This document shows positions 42,962 to 52,173 of a stretch of DNA of 64,000 nucleotides, in pieces. The first letter of the stretch is position 1; each line of letters opens with the position of its first letter. Position numbers and translations under genes: made by a program. This stretch comes from Bradyrhizobium algeriense (GTDB taxonomy: Bacteria; Pseudomonadota; Alphaproteobacteria; Rhizobiales; Xanthobacteraceae): contig NZ_JAZHRV010000001.1 of NCBI RefSeq assembly GCF_036924595.1, positions 1,798,001 through 1,862,000 of the forward strand, given 5' to 3'. The notes beneath the pieces were generated by a model, which was given only the letters and a program-made list of their open reading frames with translations, was not told where the DNA came from and ran no database searches.

Positions 42962-43783
42962 ATGAACGCACATGCCGCCACGGCGCGAGCCGAACGAACC
43001 CAGCCTGTCCACATCGGCGATCATTTGCGCGAATGGCGGCAGCGCCGCCATCTGAGCCAGCTCGATCTGGCGGGGGACGCCGAAATATCCGCGCGCCATC
43101 TCAGTTTTGTCGAGACGGGCCGCGCTGCGCCGTCGCGCGAAATGGTGCTGAAACTCGCCGAGCGATTGGAGGTTCCCTTGCGTGAACGCAACGTGCTTCT
43201 GGTCGCGGCGGGCTTTGCGCCGGCCTTTCCGCAGCGCTCGCTCGACGACCCCGCGCTCAAATCAGCCCGGCAGGCGATCGACCTCGTCCTTAAGGCGCAT
43301 GAACCTAATCCGGCGCTGGCCTATGACCGGCACTGGAATCTGGTGACGGCCAATCGCATGGTGGCGCCGCTGCTCGAAGGCTTGCCGCCGCATCTGCTCG
43401 GGCAACCCTTCAACATTCTAAGGCTGGCCTTTCATCCCGAGGGACTGGCGCCGCGCACAGTCAATCTCGCCGAATGGAGCGCGCATCTTCTGGAGCGGCT
43501 GCACCGGCAGTGCGAGGCGACGGCCGATCCCGAACTGCTCAAACTGTATCAGGAACTGAAAGCCTACCGGATGCCGGCGCGCTCGGGTCCGGTCTCGGCC
43601 GACAATGTCGCGATCCCCTTCAAGCTGCGCCGCAATGACGAAGTGCTGAGCTTCATCTCGACCACCATGGTATTCGGCACGCCGGTCGACATCACGTTGC
43701 AGGAGCTGGCGCTGGAAACCTTCTTCCCCGCCGACGATCTGACCGCCGAGCGGATGCGGCAGATAGCGGCGAGCTTGACTTGA
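42962..43783 (+). CDS. XRE-family regulator with an MmyB-like ligand-binding domain
   Basis: The N-terminal helix-turn-helix is DHLREWRQRRHLSQLDLAGDAEISARHLSFVETGRA (quoted as the recognised region). The C-terminal domain (about 105-265) has NPALAYDRHWNLVTANRMVAPLL and FGTPVDITLQELALETFFPAD, typical of MmyB-like regulators that bind a small hydrophobic ligand. It probably controls the divergent membrane genes. A fragment of a paralogue lies directly downstream in the same frame. Confidence 0.88.
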   Translation: MNAHAATARAERTQPVHIGDHLREWRQRRHLSQLDLAGDAEISARHLSFVETGRAAPSREMVLKLAERLEVPLRERNVLLVAAGFAPAFPQRSLDDPALKSARQAIDLVLKAHEPNPALAYDRHWNLVTANRMVAPLLEGLPPHLLGQPFNILRLAFHPEGLAPRTVNLAEWSAHLLERLHRQCEATADPELLKLYQELKAYRMPARSGPVSADNVAIPFKLRRNDEVLSFISTTMVFGTPVDITLQELALETFFPADDLTAERMRQIAASLT

Positions 43784-43814
43784 GTAGGATGGGTAGAGCG
43801 AAGCCAAACCCATC
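43784..43814. repeat. GATGGGT repeat remnant at a gene/pseudogene junction
   Basis: GATGGGT (43788-43794) pairs with ACCCATC (43808-43814) in the element GTAGGATGGGTAGAGCGAAG. This is a common Bradyrhizobium-type element. It marks the joint between the XRE gene and the paralogue fragment. Confidence 0.6.
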
Positions 43815-44032
43815 AGCGCCATAATGTCACCGCCCCGCAGCTCAACGAAAGCGACGTGCCGGGACCGCTGTGCGAAGTGCGCTTGCGCAAGGGCAACGTC
43901 AGTATCGGTCTGATCGGGGCGGTGCTGACGCTGGGCACACCACAGGATGTGATGCTGCAGGAATTGCGCGTGGAGATGTTCATGCCGATGGACGCTGCCT
44001 CCGAGGCCGCGCTCACGGCGTTGGCGGCGTAG
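43815..44032 (+). pseudogene. C-terminal fragment of a second MmyB-like regulator
   Basis: The reading frame continues in phase with the XRE gene after its stop and ends with TAG at 44030-44032. The residues VRLRKGNVSIGLIGAVLTLG and TPQDVMLQELRVEMFMP align without gaps to FKLRRNDEVLSFISTTMVFG and TPVDITLQELALETFFP of the XRE protein. It lacks the DNA-binding part and any start codon with a ribosome site. It is a remnant of a diverged duplicate. Confidence 0.75.
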
Positions 44033-44044
44033 CGTAATCAGAAA

Positions 44045-44497
44045 TCAGTTCGCCTTCTCGATCAGGCTTTCCAGCAGGCGTTTCAATTCTGCCGTGGCCT
44101 TGTCGCCGTAGTTCTCGGCGATAAAGGCTTCCTGACTCAGCGCCAGCGAGTTCAGGCGCTGGGTCAGCGCCTTGCCGCGATCGGAGGAGAACATCAAAAC
44201 CTTGCGTCGGTCGTCGGCGTCCTGGACCCGGTACACGAGCGCGTCGGACACCATTCGGTCGACCATCTTGGTCAGGGTCGGATGATTAAGCAGTACGGCT
44301 TCGGCGAGCTCACCCATCGAGTGGCCCTTGCCATCGGAAAGAACTTTCAGAATACGCCATTGCTCGACCGGCACGCCTTCCTTGCGAAACCGCGCGTCGA
44401 GCTGACGGTTGATCTCCCGGTTGGCCTGCGCAAGCAGATAAGCGAGATGCTCGGTGATGGGTTTGCTGGGCGATTTGGCCAAGGGTTTGAACTTCAT
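44045..44497 (-). CDS. MarR-family transcriptional regulator
   Basis: The 150 residues have the MarR layout: an N-terminal helix for dimerisation (YLLAQANREINRQLDARFRK), then VEQWRILKVLSDG, the winged helix GELAEAVLLNHPTLTKMVDRMV, and the wing VYRVQDADDRRKVLMFSSDRG with the conserved DxR element. It is divergent from the AmiC-like gene and probably regulates the amide cluster. AT-rich inverted repeats lie in the gap. Confidence 0.9.
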   Translation of the reverse strand: MKFKPLAKSPSKPITEHLAYLLAQANREINRQLDARFRKEGVPVEQWRILKVLSDGKGHSMGELAEAVLLNHPTLTKMVDRMVSDALVYRVQDADDRRKVLMFSSDRGKALTQRLNSLALSQEAFIAENYGDKATAELKRLLESLIEKAN

Positions 44498-44555
44498 AAC
44501 GGGGGTTTTGGATGAATATTTAGCGCTCTTGCTTGTTCTATATGCATGAGAATCG

Positions 44556-44567
44556 TTGAATATTCAA
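44556..44567. promoter_or_regulatory. candidate MarR operator TTGAATATTCAA
   Basis: A perfect 12-bp palindrome lies in the AT-rich gap between marR and the AmiC-like gene. A related sequence GATGAATATTTA is at 44511-44522. Both are placed where a MarR repressor could block either promoter. Confidence 0.5.
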
Positions 44568-44656
44568 TATTTTCCACTAGGATATTTTTTGTTGCCGATC
44601 ACCTTGCCGATGATAGTCTGATCGCGCCGGACTAAAGAAGCTGAAAGGAGAGCGAA

Positions 44657-45835
44657 TTGCTCTCGCTAACGCAATTTGGAAAGTTCGGCGGGCCGTCGAT
44701 GCCGCCGGAATGGCTGCTAAGGGGACTCCCGGGGTTCGGTTCGGGAAGCTCCGGGCCATCGCCGCGCCTGTTCCGTGAGCGCCGCGACCGCAAGAAACTG
44801 CGCATTGCCAATTTTGTCGGACTATCGGGTCCGTCGGGAATCTGGGGGCCGGCCTCCATCAACAGTACGCTGCTGGGCGTTTCCGAAATCAACCGCCGCG
44901 GCGGCATTCTTGGCCGCGAGATTGAAGTCGCGTTCCATGACACCGGCGGCGATATCAACGACGTGACGCGGACGGCTTCCGACATTGTCGCGTCCGAAGA
45001 CGCAGATCTCGTGATGGGCTCGCATATCAGTGCGGTCAGGGTGGCGTTGCGCAAGGTCGTCGCCGGACACATTCCCTACCTTTACACGCCGGTATATGAG
45101 GGCGGCGAGCGAACGCCCGGCGTCATGGCCATCGGCGAGACGCCGGGGGCGCAATGGCGCCCGGCCATCGAGTGGCTCGCCCATGCCAGGCAAGCGTCGA
45201 ACTGGTATCTGATCGGCAGCGACTATGTCTGGCCATGGCTCTCGCACAAGGCGATCAAGAAATACATCGCGGATGCCGGCGGGCGTGTCGTCGGCGAAGA
45301 GTTCGTGCCCATCGGCGAGCACAATCACAGCAGCCAGCTCGCGCGGATTCGGGCCGCCAAGCCCGACGTGGTTCTGATCACGTTGATCGGCGCCGATAGC
45401 GTCGTTTTCAATCGTACCTTTGGCGAGCAGGGGCTGGGCGGGCGAATGCTCCGTCTAGCCGGCGCGATGGACGAGACCGTGCTGCTCGGGATCGGTGCCG
45501 ACAATACCGAAAACCTGTTCTGCGCGTCGGGCTATTTCATCGACAGGGCGTCGCGCGAGAACGATGCCTTCCTCAGCCAATACGAGGCGTCGTTCGGCCG
45601 TCACGCGCCGCCGCTCGGCTCGATCGCGCAGTCAAACTACGAAGGGTTGCGGTTTCTGGAGACGGTCGCAGCGCGCGCGGGATCGCTGGCAAGAAAGCCG
45701 CTGCTCTCGGCTGCCGCGAATGTGGACTATCAGGGCGCGCGAGGCACCATTGGCATCCGGCGCGGCAGCGCACGCATGCCGATCTATCTTGCGGCGGCCA
45801 GCGGGCTCGACTTCCAGCTGATCAAGCAGTTCTGA
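44657..45835 (+). CDS. cytosolic AmiC-like amide-sensing protein
   Basis: The 392 residues have a type I binding-protein fold similar to Pseudomonas AmiC: GPSGIWGPASINSTLLGVSEIN, YLYTPVYEGGERTPGVM, WYLIGSDYVWPWLSHKAIKKYI. There is no signal peptide; the N-terminus is polar and basic (LFRERRDRKKLRIANFVG), so it should stay in the cytosol as a sensor. AmiC normally controls AmiR, but no ANTAR gene is present. The start is TTG, with AAAGGAG six bases upstream. It precedes the amidase gene. Confidence 0.82.
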   Translation: MLSLTQFGKFGGPSMPPEWLLRGLPGFGSGSSGPSPRLFRERRDRKKLRIANFVGLSGPSGIWGPASINSTLLGVSEINRRGGILGREIEVAFHDTGGDINDVTRTASDIVASEDADLVMGSHISAVRVALRKVVAGHIPYLYTPVYEGGERTPGVMAIGETPGAQWRPAIEWLAHARQASNWYLIGSDYVWPWLSHKAIKKYIADAGGRVVGEEFVPIGEHNHSSQLARIRAAKPDVVLITLIGADSVVFNRTFGEQGLGGRMLRLAGAMDETVLLGIGADNTENLFCASGYFIDRASRENDAFLSQYEASFGRHAPPLGSIAQSNYEGLRFLETVAARAGSLARKPLLSAAANVDYQGARGTIGIRRGSARMPIYLAAASGLDFQLIKQF

Positions 45836-45981
45836 CGGCCGCACGTATCGTTTCACCAAAAGGGAAGGTTGCGAAATAATACTTGAAAAGGAAAACATTT
45901 CCGTTTCTAGTGATGTGAACGGGGCCGGCCTTCATCCGGCAACTTGCCCACAAGCATTCAGAAGAAACAGGAGAAACCATC

Positions 45982-47496
45982 GTGACAGTAGCGCTTCCAA
46001 CGCCCGATCAACTGCGCGCGGTCGCCGATCAATGCGGCCTGGCATTGACCGATGAGGACGTCACTTCCTTCCGCGGATTGATGCAAGGCTCTGTCGATGC
46101 CTACAACGCTGTCGGCGCGATGCCCGACGAAGTCCCGGTCGTCAAATACCCGCGGACGCCGGGCTATCGGCCCGGCCCGGAGGAAAATCCGCGCAACGCC
46201 TGGTACCGCAAATCGACCGTCAAGGGTGCCGCGAGCGGCAAGCTGAAAGGCAAGGTCGTGGCGCTGAAGGACAACATCATGCTGGCCGGGGTGCCGATGA
46301 TGAACGGCTCCGCGACGCTCGAGGGCTACGTGCCGGATTTCGACGCCACCATCGTCACGCGCATGCTCGATGCCGGCGCCGAGATCGCCGGTAAGGTGCA
46401 TTGCGAGTCATTTTGCATATCCGGCGGCAGCCACACCAATTCGACCGGCCCGGTCCATAATCCCCACAAGATGGGTTACTCCGCCGGCGGATCGTCCTCG
46501 GGGAGTGCGGTCGTTGTCGCGCTCGGCGAGGTCGACATGGCGATCGGCGGCGACCAGGGCGGATCGATCCGGATGCCGTCCTCGTTCAGCGGCACCTACG
46601 GCATGAAGCCGACCTGGGGGCTGGTGCCTTACACCGGCGTCATGCCGATCGAAATCTTCGTCGACCATACCGGGCCGATGACCGCGAACGTTGCCGACAA
46701 CGCCCTGCTGCTCGAAGTGCTCGCCGGTGACGACGGATATGATCCGCGGATCAAGTCGCCCACCGTGCAGGAATACACCAAGGCGCTTGGCGGCGGCGTC
46801 AAGGGCATGAAAATCGCCATCGTCAAGGAAGGCTTTGAGCAAGTCGGCGCCGAAGCCGCCGTCAATGAAAGCGTGCGGGAAGCGGCAAAGCGGCTTGCGA
46901 GCCTCGGCGCTACCGTTGAGGAAGTCTCGATCCCGATGCACATGGTCGCACCGGCGGTCTGGACGCCGATCGGAGCCGAAGGTATCGCGCAGACCATGAT
47001 GTTTGGCGACGGCTATGGTCTCAGCCGTTCGGACCTCTACTCGACGTCGCTGATGGATTTTCATCGTGGCTGGCGCGGCCAGGCGGACTCGCTGTCGGAA
47101 ACGACAAAACTGTTTCTGATGCTTGGCGTCTACGTCAACAATAATTTTGGTCCGCGTTACTACGGCAAGGCCGTGAACATTTCGCGTCGCGTGACCGCGG
47201 CCTATGACAAGGTTCTGGCGAGCTACGATCTGCTGTTGATGCCGACCACGCCGATGAAGGCGACGCCGTTGCCTGCACCGGGCGCCAGCCGGGAAGAGGT
47301 GTGCGCGCGCGCGTTCGAGATGATCAGCAACACCGCGCCGTTCGACATCACGCACCACCCGGCGATGTCGCTGCCCTGCGGCATGGTGGACGGACTTCCT
47401 GTCGGCCTGATGCTGGTCGGCCGGCATTTCGATGAAATGACCATTTATCGCGCGGCGCATGCCTTCGAGCAGGCTGGAGACTGGAAGAAGATGTAA
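45982..47496 (+). CDS. amidase-signature amidase
   Basis: The 504 residues resemble Rhodococcus-type aliphatic/enantioselective amidases. The catalytic triad is visible: Lys96 (VALKDN), cis-Ser171 (AGGSSSGS) and nucleophile Ser195 (GGDQGGSIRMPSS). The spacing of 75 and 24 matches the amidase-signature family. It converts amides to carboxylic acids and ammonia in the cytosol. GTG with GGAG eight bases upstream is the start. It is flanked by the AmiC-like sensor and the amide ABC genes, which supports short-chain amides as substrates. Confidence 0.93.
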   Translation: MTVALPTPDQLRAVADQCGLALTDEDVTSFRGLMQGSVDAYNAVGAMPDEVPVVKYPRTPGYRPGPEENPRNAWYRKSTVKGAASGKLKGKVVALKDNIMLAGVPMMNGSATLEGYVPDFDATIVTRMLDAGAEIAGKVHCESFCISGGSHTNSTGPVHNPHKMGYSAGGSSSGSAVVVALGEVDMAIGGDQGGSIRMPSSFSGTYGMKPTWGLVPYTGVMPIEIFVDHTGPMTANVADNALLLEVLAGDDGYDPRIKSPTVQEYTKALGGGVKGMKIAIVKEGFEQVGAEAAVNESVREAAKRLASLGATVEEVSIPMHMVAPAVWTPIGAEGIAQTMMFGDGYGLSRSDLYSTSLMDFHRGWRGQADSLSETTKLFLMLGVYVNNNFGPRYYGKAVNISRRVTAAYDKVLASYDLLLMPTTPMKATPLPAPGASREEVCARAFEMISNTAPFDITHHPAMSLPCGMVDGLPVGLMLVGRHFDEMTIYRAAHAFEQAGDWKKM

Positions 47497-47545
47497 GCAG
47501 CCGAACGTCGCGCGGGGCTGGTGACAGGGGTGCTGGTGATACCAC

Positions 47546-48403
47546 ATGGATAATCTGTTCGTCGCACTGTTCGAGATCCTGAGTTTCGGCGCGATCGTCG
47601 TTCTGGTCGTGCTGGGACTCGGAATCATCGCCAGCATGATGGGCATCTTCAACTTCGCGCAGGGCGAGTTCGTCCTGCTTGGCGCCTATGTGACCTATAT
47701 CGTTCACAGCGCAGGCCTGCCGGTCTGGCTCGGAATGCTGGCTGCGCCTTTTGTCGTCGGCGCACTGGGATTTTTCCTGGAGCGGACGATCGTCCGGCGG
47801 TTTTACGCCGCACCGATCGTGGCGATGCTCGGCACCTACGCACTCGGGCTCATCATCCGCGAGATCGTCCGCGGTTTGATCGGCGGGTTGTATCTGTCGG
47901 TCCCGGAGCCGCTCGGCGGTTCGGTCACTATCGGGACCATGCATTTCTCCACCTGGCGGCTGGTCATCATTCTCATTACGGCACTGGTGATGATCGGCAG
48001 CTATCTGCTGCTGGCGCGCACCACCTTCGGGTTGCGAATTCGAGCGTCGCTGGAAAATCCCGCGCTCGCCCGCGCATCGGGTATTTCGACCAATGCGATC
48101 TATGGCGCCACCTTTGCGTTCGGCGCCGCACTCGCGGGCCTTGCGGGTGCGCTGATCGTGCCGGTGTTCTCGCTGTTTGCCGATCTCGGCCTGCGCTTCC
48201 TGATTCAGGGGTTCGTCGCCGTCATGGTCGGTGGGGTGGGCTCGTTCGCGGGGCCGGTGGCGGGCGCGGGCGTAATCGGAACGCTCGCCGCCGCATTGCC
48301 ATGGATCATTCCGCCTGTGATCGCCGACGTCCTCGTGTTCGTTCTCGCCATCATCTTCATCAAGTTTCGGCCGCAAGGTCTGATTTCAACAAAGGGGGTC
48401 TAG
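47546..48403 (+). CDS. branched-chain/urea-type ABC transporter permease (LivH/UrtB)
   Basis: The 285 residues have about eight membrane segments and the family pieces GIIASMMGIFNFAQGEFVLLGAY (quoted in part), ARASGISTNAIYGATFAFGAALAGLAG and GFVAVMVGGVGSFAGPVAGA. Unlike UrtB there is no extra N-terminal domain. It forms the importer channel with the permease at 49696. Its start lies 49 bp after the amidase. Confidence 0.92.
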   Translation: MDNLFVALFEILSFGAIVVLVVLGLGIIASMMGIFNFAQGEFVLLGAYVTYIVHSAGLPVWLGMLAAPFVVGALGFFLERTIVRRFYAAPIVAMLGTYALGLIIREIVRGLIGGLYLSVPEPLGGSVTIGTMHFSTWRLVIILITALVMIGSYLLLARTTFGLRIRASLENPALARASGISTNAIYGATFAFGAALAGLAGALIVPVFSLFADLGLRFLIQGFVAVMVGGVGSFAGPVAGAGVIGTLAAALPWIIPPVIADVLVFVLAIIFIKFRPQGLISTKGV

Positions 48404-48406
48404 TCC

Positions 48407-49627
48407 ATGTTCAGCGACCGCAGCAATCTCAGCCGCCGGCGATTTCTCTCCAACTTCGCCTTTGCCAGTACCGCCATTGCCACGGGCGTCGGCAGTTGGG
48501 TCGTCCGCCCCGACTGGGCGAATGCGGCTTCGGACCCGATCAAGGTCGGCATCGCGACCGACTTGACCGGTCCGATCGGCTACGCCGGGAATGCGGACGC
48601 GAATGTCGCGAAGATGGTGATCAAGGAGATCAACGATGCCGGCGGACTGCTTGGCCGGCCGCTGGAACTGTTCATCGAGGACACCGCGTCGAATGAATCG
48701 GTCGCGGTCGGCAACGTCCGCAAGCTGATTCAGCGCGACAAGGTCGACTTGGTGCTGGGAGGCATCACCAGTTCGATGCGCAACGCCATCAAGGACGTGA
48801 TCGTCGCGCGCGGCAAGACGCTCTACATTTATCCGCAGCTGTACGAGGGTAAGGAATGCACACCCTATCTGTTCTGCACCGGCCCGACGCCGGCGCAGCA
48901 GTGCGACGAATTCATTCCCTGGCTGATCAAGAACGGCGGCAAGAGGTTCGCGCTGCCGAGCGCCAACTATGTCTGGCCTCACACGCTGAACGTCTATGCC
49001 CGCAAGGTGATCGAGGCCAATGGCGGCGAAGTCATCTTTGAAGAATACTACCCGCTCGACCAGATCGACTTCAGTGCCACCGTGAACCGGGTCATTTCCA
49101 ACAAGGTGGACGTGGTGTTCAACACCGTGATCCCGCCGGGGGTAGGACCGTTCTTCAAGCAGCTTTACGAGGCGGGATTTCTGAAGAACGGCGGCCGGCT
49201 GTCGTGTGTCTATTACGACGAGAACACGCTCAACATCAACCAGGCCGCGGAGATCGAAGGACTTGCGAGTTGCCTTGATTATTTCAAGGCGCTGACACCG
49301 GAGGATCCGTTCAGCGCCAAGCTTCAGGCGACCTATGAAAAGCAGTTCCCGGGCACATTCCTGTTTGCCGCGGGAAGTGCCGCGACCGGGACTTATCGTG
49401 GCCTCAAACTATGGGAAGCGGCCGTGAAGGAGGCCGGCAAGGTCGATCGCGACGCGGTTGCGGCTGCGCTGGATCATGCGAAGATCGCCGAAGGTCCCGG
49501 CGGACCTGCGGAAATGGTTCCCGGCAAGCGGCATTGCAAGATGAAGATGTATACGGCGGTTGCCAAGGGCGGCAATTATGAGATCGTTGCGCGCAGCGCC
49601 GGCCTCGTCGATCCCAAGGAATGCTGA
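48407..49627 (+). CDS. amide/urea-type ABC transporter substrate-binding protein with a Tat signal
   Basis: The N-terminus has a twin-arginine signal (SRRRFLSNFAFASTAIATG), cleaved near residue 41. The mature part is a type I binding protein of the UrtA/FmdD type: VGIATDLTGPIGYAGNADANV, INDAGGLLGRPLELFIED, YIYPQLYEGKECTPYLFCTG and NYVWPHTLNVYARKV. It shares the YEG and YVWP elements with the cytosolic AmiC-like protein, so both probably bind the same amide. It lies 3 bp after the permease gene. Confidence 0.9.
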   Translation: MFSDRSNLSRRRFLSNFAFASTAIATGVGSWVVRPDWANAASDPIKVGIATDLTGPIGYAGNADANVAKMVIKEINDAGGLLGRPLELFIEDTASNESVAVGNVRKLIQRDKVDLVLGGITSSMRNAIKDVIVARGKTLYIYPQLYEGKECTPYLFCTGPTPAQQCDEFIPWLIKNGGKRFALPSANYVWPHTLNVYARKVIEANGGEVIFEEYYPLDQIDFSATVNRVISNKVDVVFNTVIPPGVGPFFKQLYEAGFLKNGGRLSCVYYDENTLNINQAAEIEGLASCLDYFKALTPEDPFSAKLQATYEKQFPGTFLFAAGSAATGTYRGLKLWEAAVKEAGKVDRDAVAAALDHAKIAEGPGGPAEMVPGKRHCKMKMYTAVAKGGNYEIVARSAGLVDPKEC

Positions 49628-49695
49628 GTGATGAGCGCAATGCAGCGGCGGCAACCCGCCGCTGCGAACTCCGGAGCGGATTTACTGGCAACTTG

Positions 49696-50745
49696 ATGAC
49701 AGAAACGACACAGACGACGCCCTTGAGCCTTTCGCTTCGTGCCAGCCGCTCGCGCCGGTTACAGATGCTACCGATCATCGAAATCGTGGTGCTGGTGATC
49801 GGCGCACTGCTGCCGCTGGTCCTCAAGGATTATCTGACGGTCTATGCGACGCGCGTCCTGATCCTCTGCCTGTTCGCGCTCTCGTTCGATCTGGTGTGGG
49901 GATACGCCGGCATCATGAGTTTTGGGCAGGCCGTGTTCTTCGGGACCGCGGGATATGGCGTTGCGCTGCTCGCCCGCGATCTCGGAGTGACCTCGATCCT
50001 GCTCGTGTTGCCGGCCGGCCTGTTGATCGGGCTCGCATTTGCACTGCTGCTTGGCGGCTTTCTACTGCTCGGACGTCATCCCTCCAGCGTGATCTTTGTT
50101 TCGCTGGGCACGCTCACCGGCTCATACGCGGCGGATCGCGTGGCGCGGGGCTGGTATTATCTGGGAGGCCAGAACGGCATTCCATCGATCCCGCCGATGT
50201 CGCTCGGCAGCTACGATATCACCGAGGGGCCGGTCTATTATTATCTGACGCTCGGGATTCTCGTCCTCGTTTATCTTCTATGCCGCTTTCTGGTGCGATC
50301 GCAGTTCGGGCTTGCGCTGGCGGGTCTGCGCGAGAACGAGCAGCGGATCGCCTTCGTCGGCTATCAGGTACAACGCCTCAAGGCGATCATCTTTTCCTTC
50401 GCCGGCGCCGTCGCAGGGCTCGCAGGTAGTCTTTACGCCTTTCATGAAGGTTTCGTCTGGCCCAACATGCTGGGCGTGGTGATATCGACGCAGGTGGTCC
50501 TCTACGTGTTGTTCGGCGGCTCCGGCACGCTGATCGGAGCTGTGATCGGAACAGTTGCGATCGAGGCGGTCAGTTTCTGGCTGTCGAACAGCTATCAGGA
50601 TATCTGGCCGATCATCCTCGGCGTATTGTTGCTGCTGGTTATCCTGTTTCGTCCCGCCGGCCTGATCAGCCTGGTCCTCAGCGAGCGCGAGCGCGTCGGC
50701 AATTTCGGCCGGCCGCCGGGGAAGGGCGATCATGGATCTTCTTGA
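49696..50745 (+). CDS. branched-chain/urea-type ABC transporter permease (LivM/UrtC)
   Basis: The product of about 349 residues has roughly nine membrane segments. Family parts include CLFALSFDLVWGYAGIMSFGQAVFFG (quoted in part), GGQNGIPSIPPMSLG and GLRENEQRIAFVGYQVQRLKAI. The frame also opens at 49621 within the previous gene's last codons, which would add 25 residues; ATG 49696 looks better placed before the first hydrophobic segment, but neither has a strong ribosome site. The gene overlaps the next ATPase by 14 bp. Confidence 0.9.
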   Translation: MTETTQTTPLSLSLRASRSRRLQMLPIIEIVVLVIGALLPLVLKDYLTVYATRVLILCLFALSFDLVWGYAGIMSFGQAVFFGTAGYGVALLARDLGVTSILLVLPAGLLIGLAFALLLGGFLLLGRHPSSVIFVSLGTLTGSYAADRVARGWYYLGGQNGIPSIPPMSLGSYDITEGPVYYYLTLGILVLVYLLCRFLVRSQFGLALAGLRENEQRIAFVGYQVQRLKAIIFSFAGAVAGLAGSLYAFHEGFVWPNMLGVVISTQVVLYVLFGGSGTLIGAVIGTVAIEAVSFWLSNSYQDIWPIILGVLLLLVILFRPAGLISLVLSERERVGNFGRPPGKGDHGSS

Positions 50746-51466
50746 AGCGCGAGGCCTGGTCAAGATATTCGGCAAGCTGACGGCCCTGAACGGTGCGGAT
50801 CTTGCGGTCGCGGAGAACGAATTCCACGGCTTGATCGGACCCAACGGCTCGGGCAAGAGCACGCTGATGAAATGCGTCGCCGGTGCCGAAATCCCGACGT
50901 CGGGCACGGTGACGTTTGGCGGCCGCGATATCTCGCGAGCCTCTCCTGCCGAGCGGGCGCGCGCCGGCATGAGCCTCAAGTTCCAGATCACGAGTGTTCT
51001 GCCGGCATTGACGCTGTACGACAACATTCTGCTGGCGCTGCAGGCGCAGACGTCGCTTCCCCGGCTGGTGTTCTCGCGCACCCGCGGAATCCTGCACGAC
51101 CGCGCCATGGCCATGCTCGAACAATTCCGTCTGGTGGACCGGGCGGCGGATCCGGCCTCCGCGCTCTCCCACGGCCAGCAGCAATGGCTTGAAATCGCGA
51201 TGGCGCTGGCGCCTGAGCCAAAGCTCCTGCTGCTGGACGAACCGACCGGCGGCATGAGCCTCGAGGAACGGCGGGTTACCGGCGAACTGCTGCAGCCGAT
51301 CAAGAAGCGCTGCTCTCTTGTCATCGTCGAGCACGATCTCGATTTTATTCGCGACATTTGCGACCGGCTGACCGTGCTCGATCAGGGCGGCGTACTCGAT
51401 TGCGGTTCAGTGCAGCATATTCAGTCGAGCGCCCGGGTTCAGGAGGTCTATCTCCGCCGTGCCTGA
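50732..51466 (+). CDS. ABC transporter ATP-binding protein (LivG/UrtD type)
   Basis: The 244 residues contain Walker A GPNGSGKSTLMK, signature LSHGQQQWLEIAMAL and Walker B LLLLDEPTGGMS with the switch histidine in VEHDLDFIR. LSHGQQQWLE is typical of the UrtD/LivG branch. It pairs with the next ATPase to drive uptake. It overlaps its neighbours on both sides (14 bp and 8 bp). Confidence 0.93.
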   Translation: MDLLEARGLVKIFGKLTALNGADLAVAENEFHGLIGPNGSGKSTLMKCVAGAEIPTSGTVTFGGRDISRASPAERARAGMSLKFQITSVLPALTLYDNILLALQAQTSLPRLVFSRTRGILHDRAMAMLEQFRLVDRAADPASALSHGQQQWLEIAMALAPEPKLLLLDEPTGGMSLEERRVTGELLQPIKKRCSLVIVEHDLDFIRDICDRLTVLDQGGVLDCGSVQHIQSSARVQEVYLRRA

Positions 51467-52163
51467 CCAGGACAAGTATCTCGATATCCAGAATGTTGAT
51501 GCGGGCTATGGCCGCAGCCAGGTGCTGTTCGGTGTCACGCTGGGCGTTCCCTGGCGCGGCGGCGTCGCCATACTTGGCCGCAACGGTGCCGGCAAGACCA
51601 CGTTGATGAAGGCCATCGTCGGAGAATTGCCGCTGCTCGGCGGCTCCGTCAGTCTCGATGCTCGCAGCGTCGGCCAGCTACCGACAGAGCAGCGCATTCG
51701 CCTCGGGTTGGGATACGTGCCGCAGGAGCACTCGGTGTTCGGCAGGCTTTCGGTGCGCGACAATCTCGCCGTCGGCGCGCTGACCAACCGCGACAGCCAG
51801 GCCGTTAATCGTGTGCTGGAGATATTTCCAAAGCTCGGTCAGCGGATGGATCAGGTCGCCGGCACATTGTCCGGCGGCGAGCGCAAGATGCTCGCGATCG
51901 GCCGCGCCTTGCTGTCGAACCCGCGGGTATTACTGCTGGATGAGCCGACCGAAGGCGTCTGGATCGGCGTGATCGAGGAGATCACCGAACGTCTGATCCT
52001 GCTCGCCAGGGAGATCGCCGTCGTGATCGTGGAACAGCATCTCGATCTTGCGCTACGCGTCGCAGACCGGGCCTTTGTGCTCGATCGTGGAAGGGTCGCG
52101 CTCACGGGATCGGCGCAGGAGGTTCGCAACGATCCAAGGCTGTTGCAGTATCTGGCGCCTTGA
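51459..52163 (+). CDS. ABC transporter ATP-binding protein (LivF/UrtE type)
   Basis: The 234 residues carry Walker A GRNGAGKTTLMK, Q-loop YVPQEHSVFG, signature LSGGERKMLAIGRAL and Walker B LLLDEPTEGVW. DEPTEG followed by an aliphatic run is usual for UrtE. The start is GTG, with AGGAGG 12 bases upstream inside the previous gene. It is the last gene of the amide operon; a broken thioesterase gene on the other strand follows. Confidence 0.92.
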   Translation: MPDQDKYLDIQNVDAGYGRSQVLFGVTLGVPWRGGVAILGRNGAGKTTLMKAIVGELPLLGGSVSLDARSVGQLPTEQRIRLGLGYVPQEHSVFGRLSVRDNLAVGALTNRDSQAVNRVLEIFPKLGQRMDQVAGTLSGGERKMLAIGRALLSNPRVLLLDEPTEGVWIGVIEEITERLILLAREIAVVIVEQHLDLALRVADRAFVLDRGRVALTGSAQEVRNDPRLLQYLAP

Positions 52164-52173
52164 CACTCGGCGC

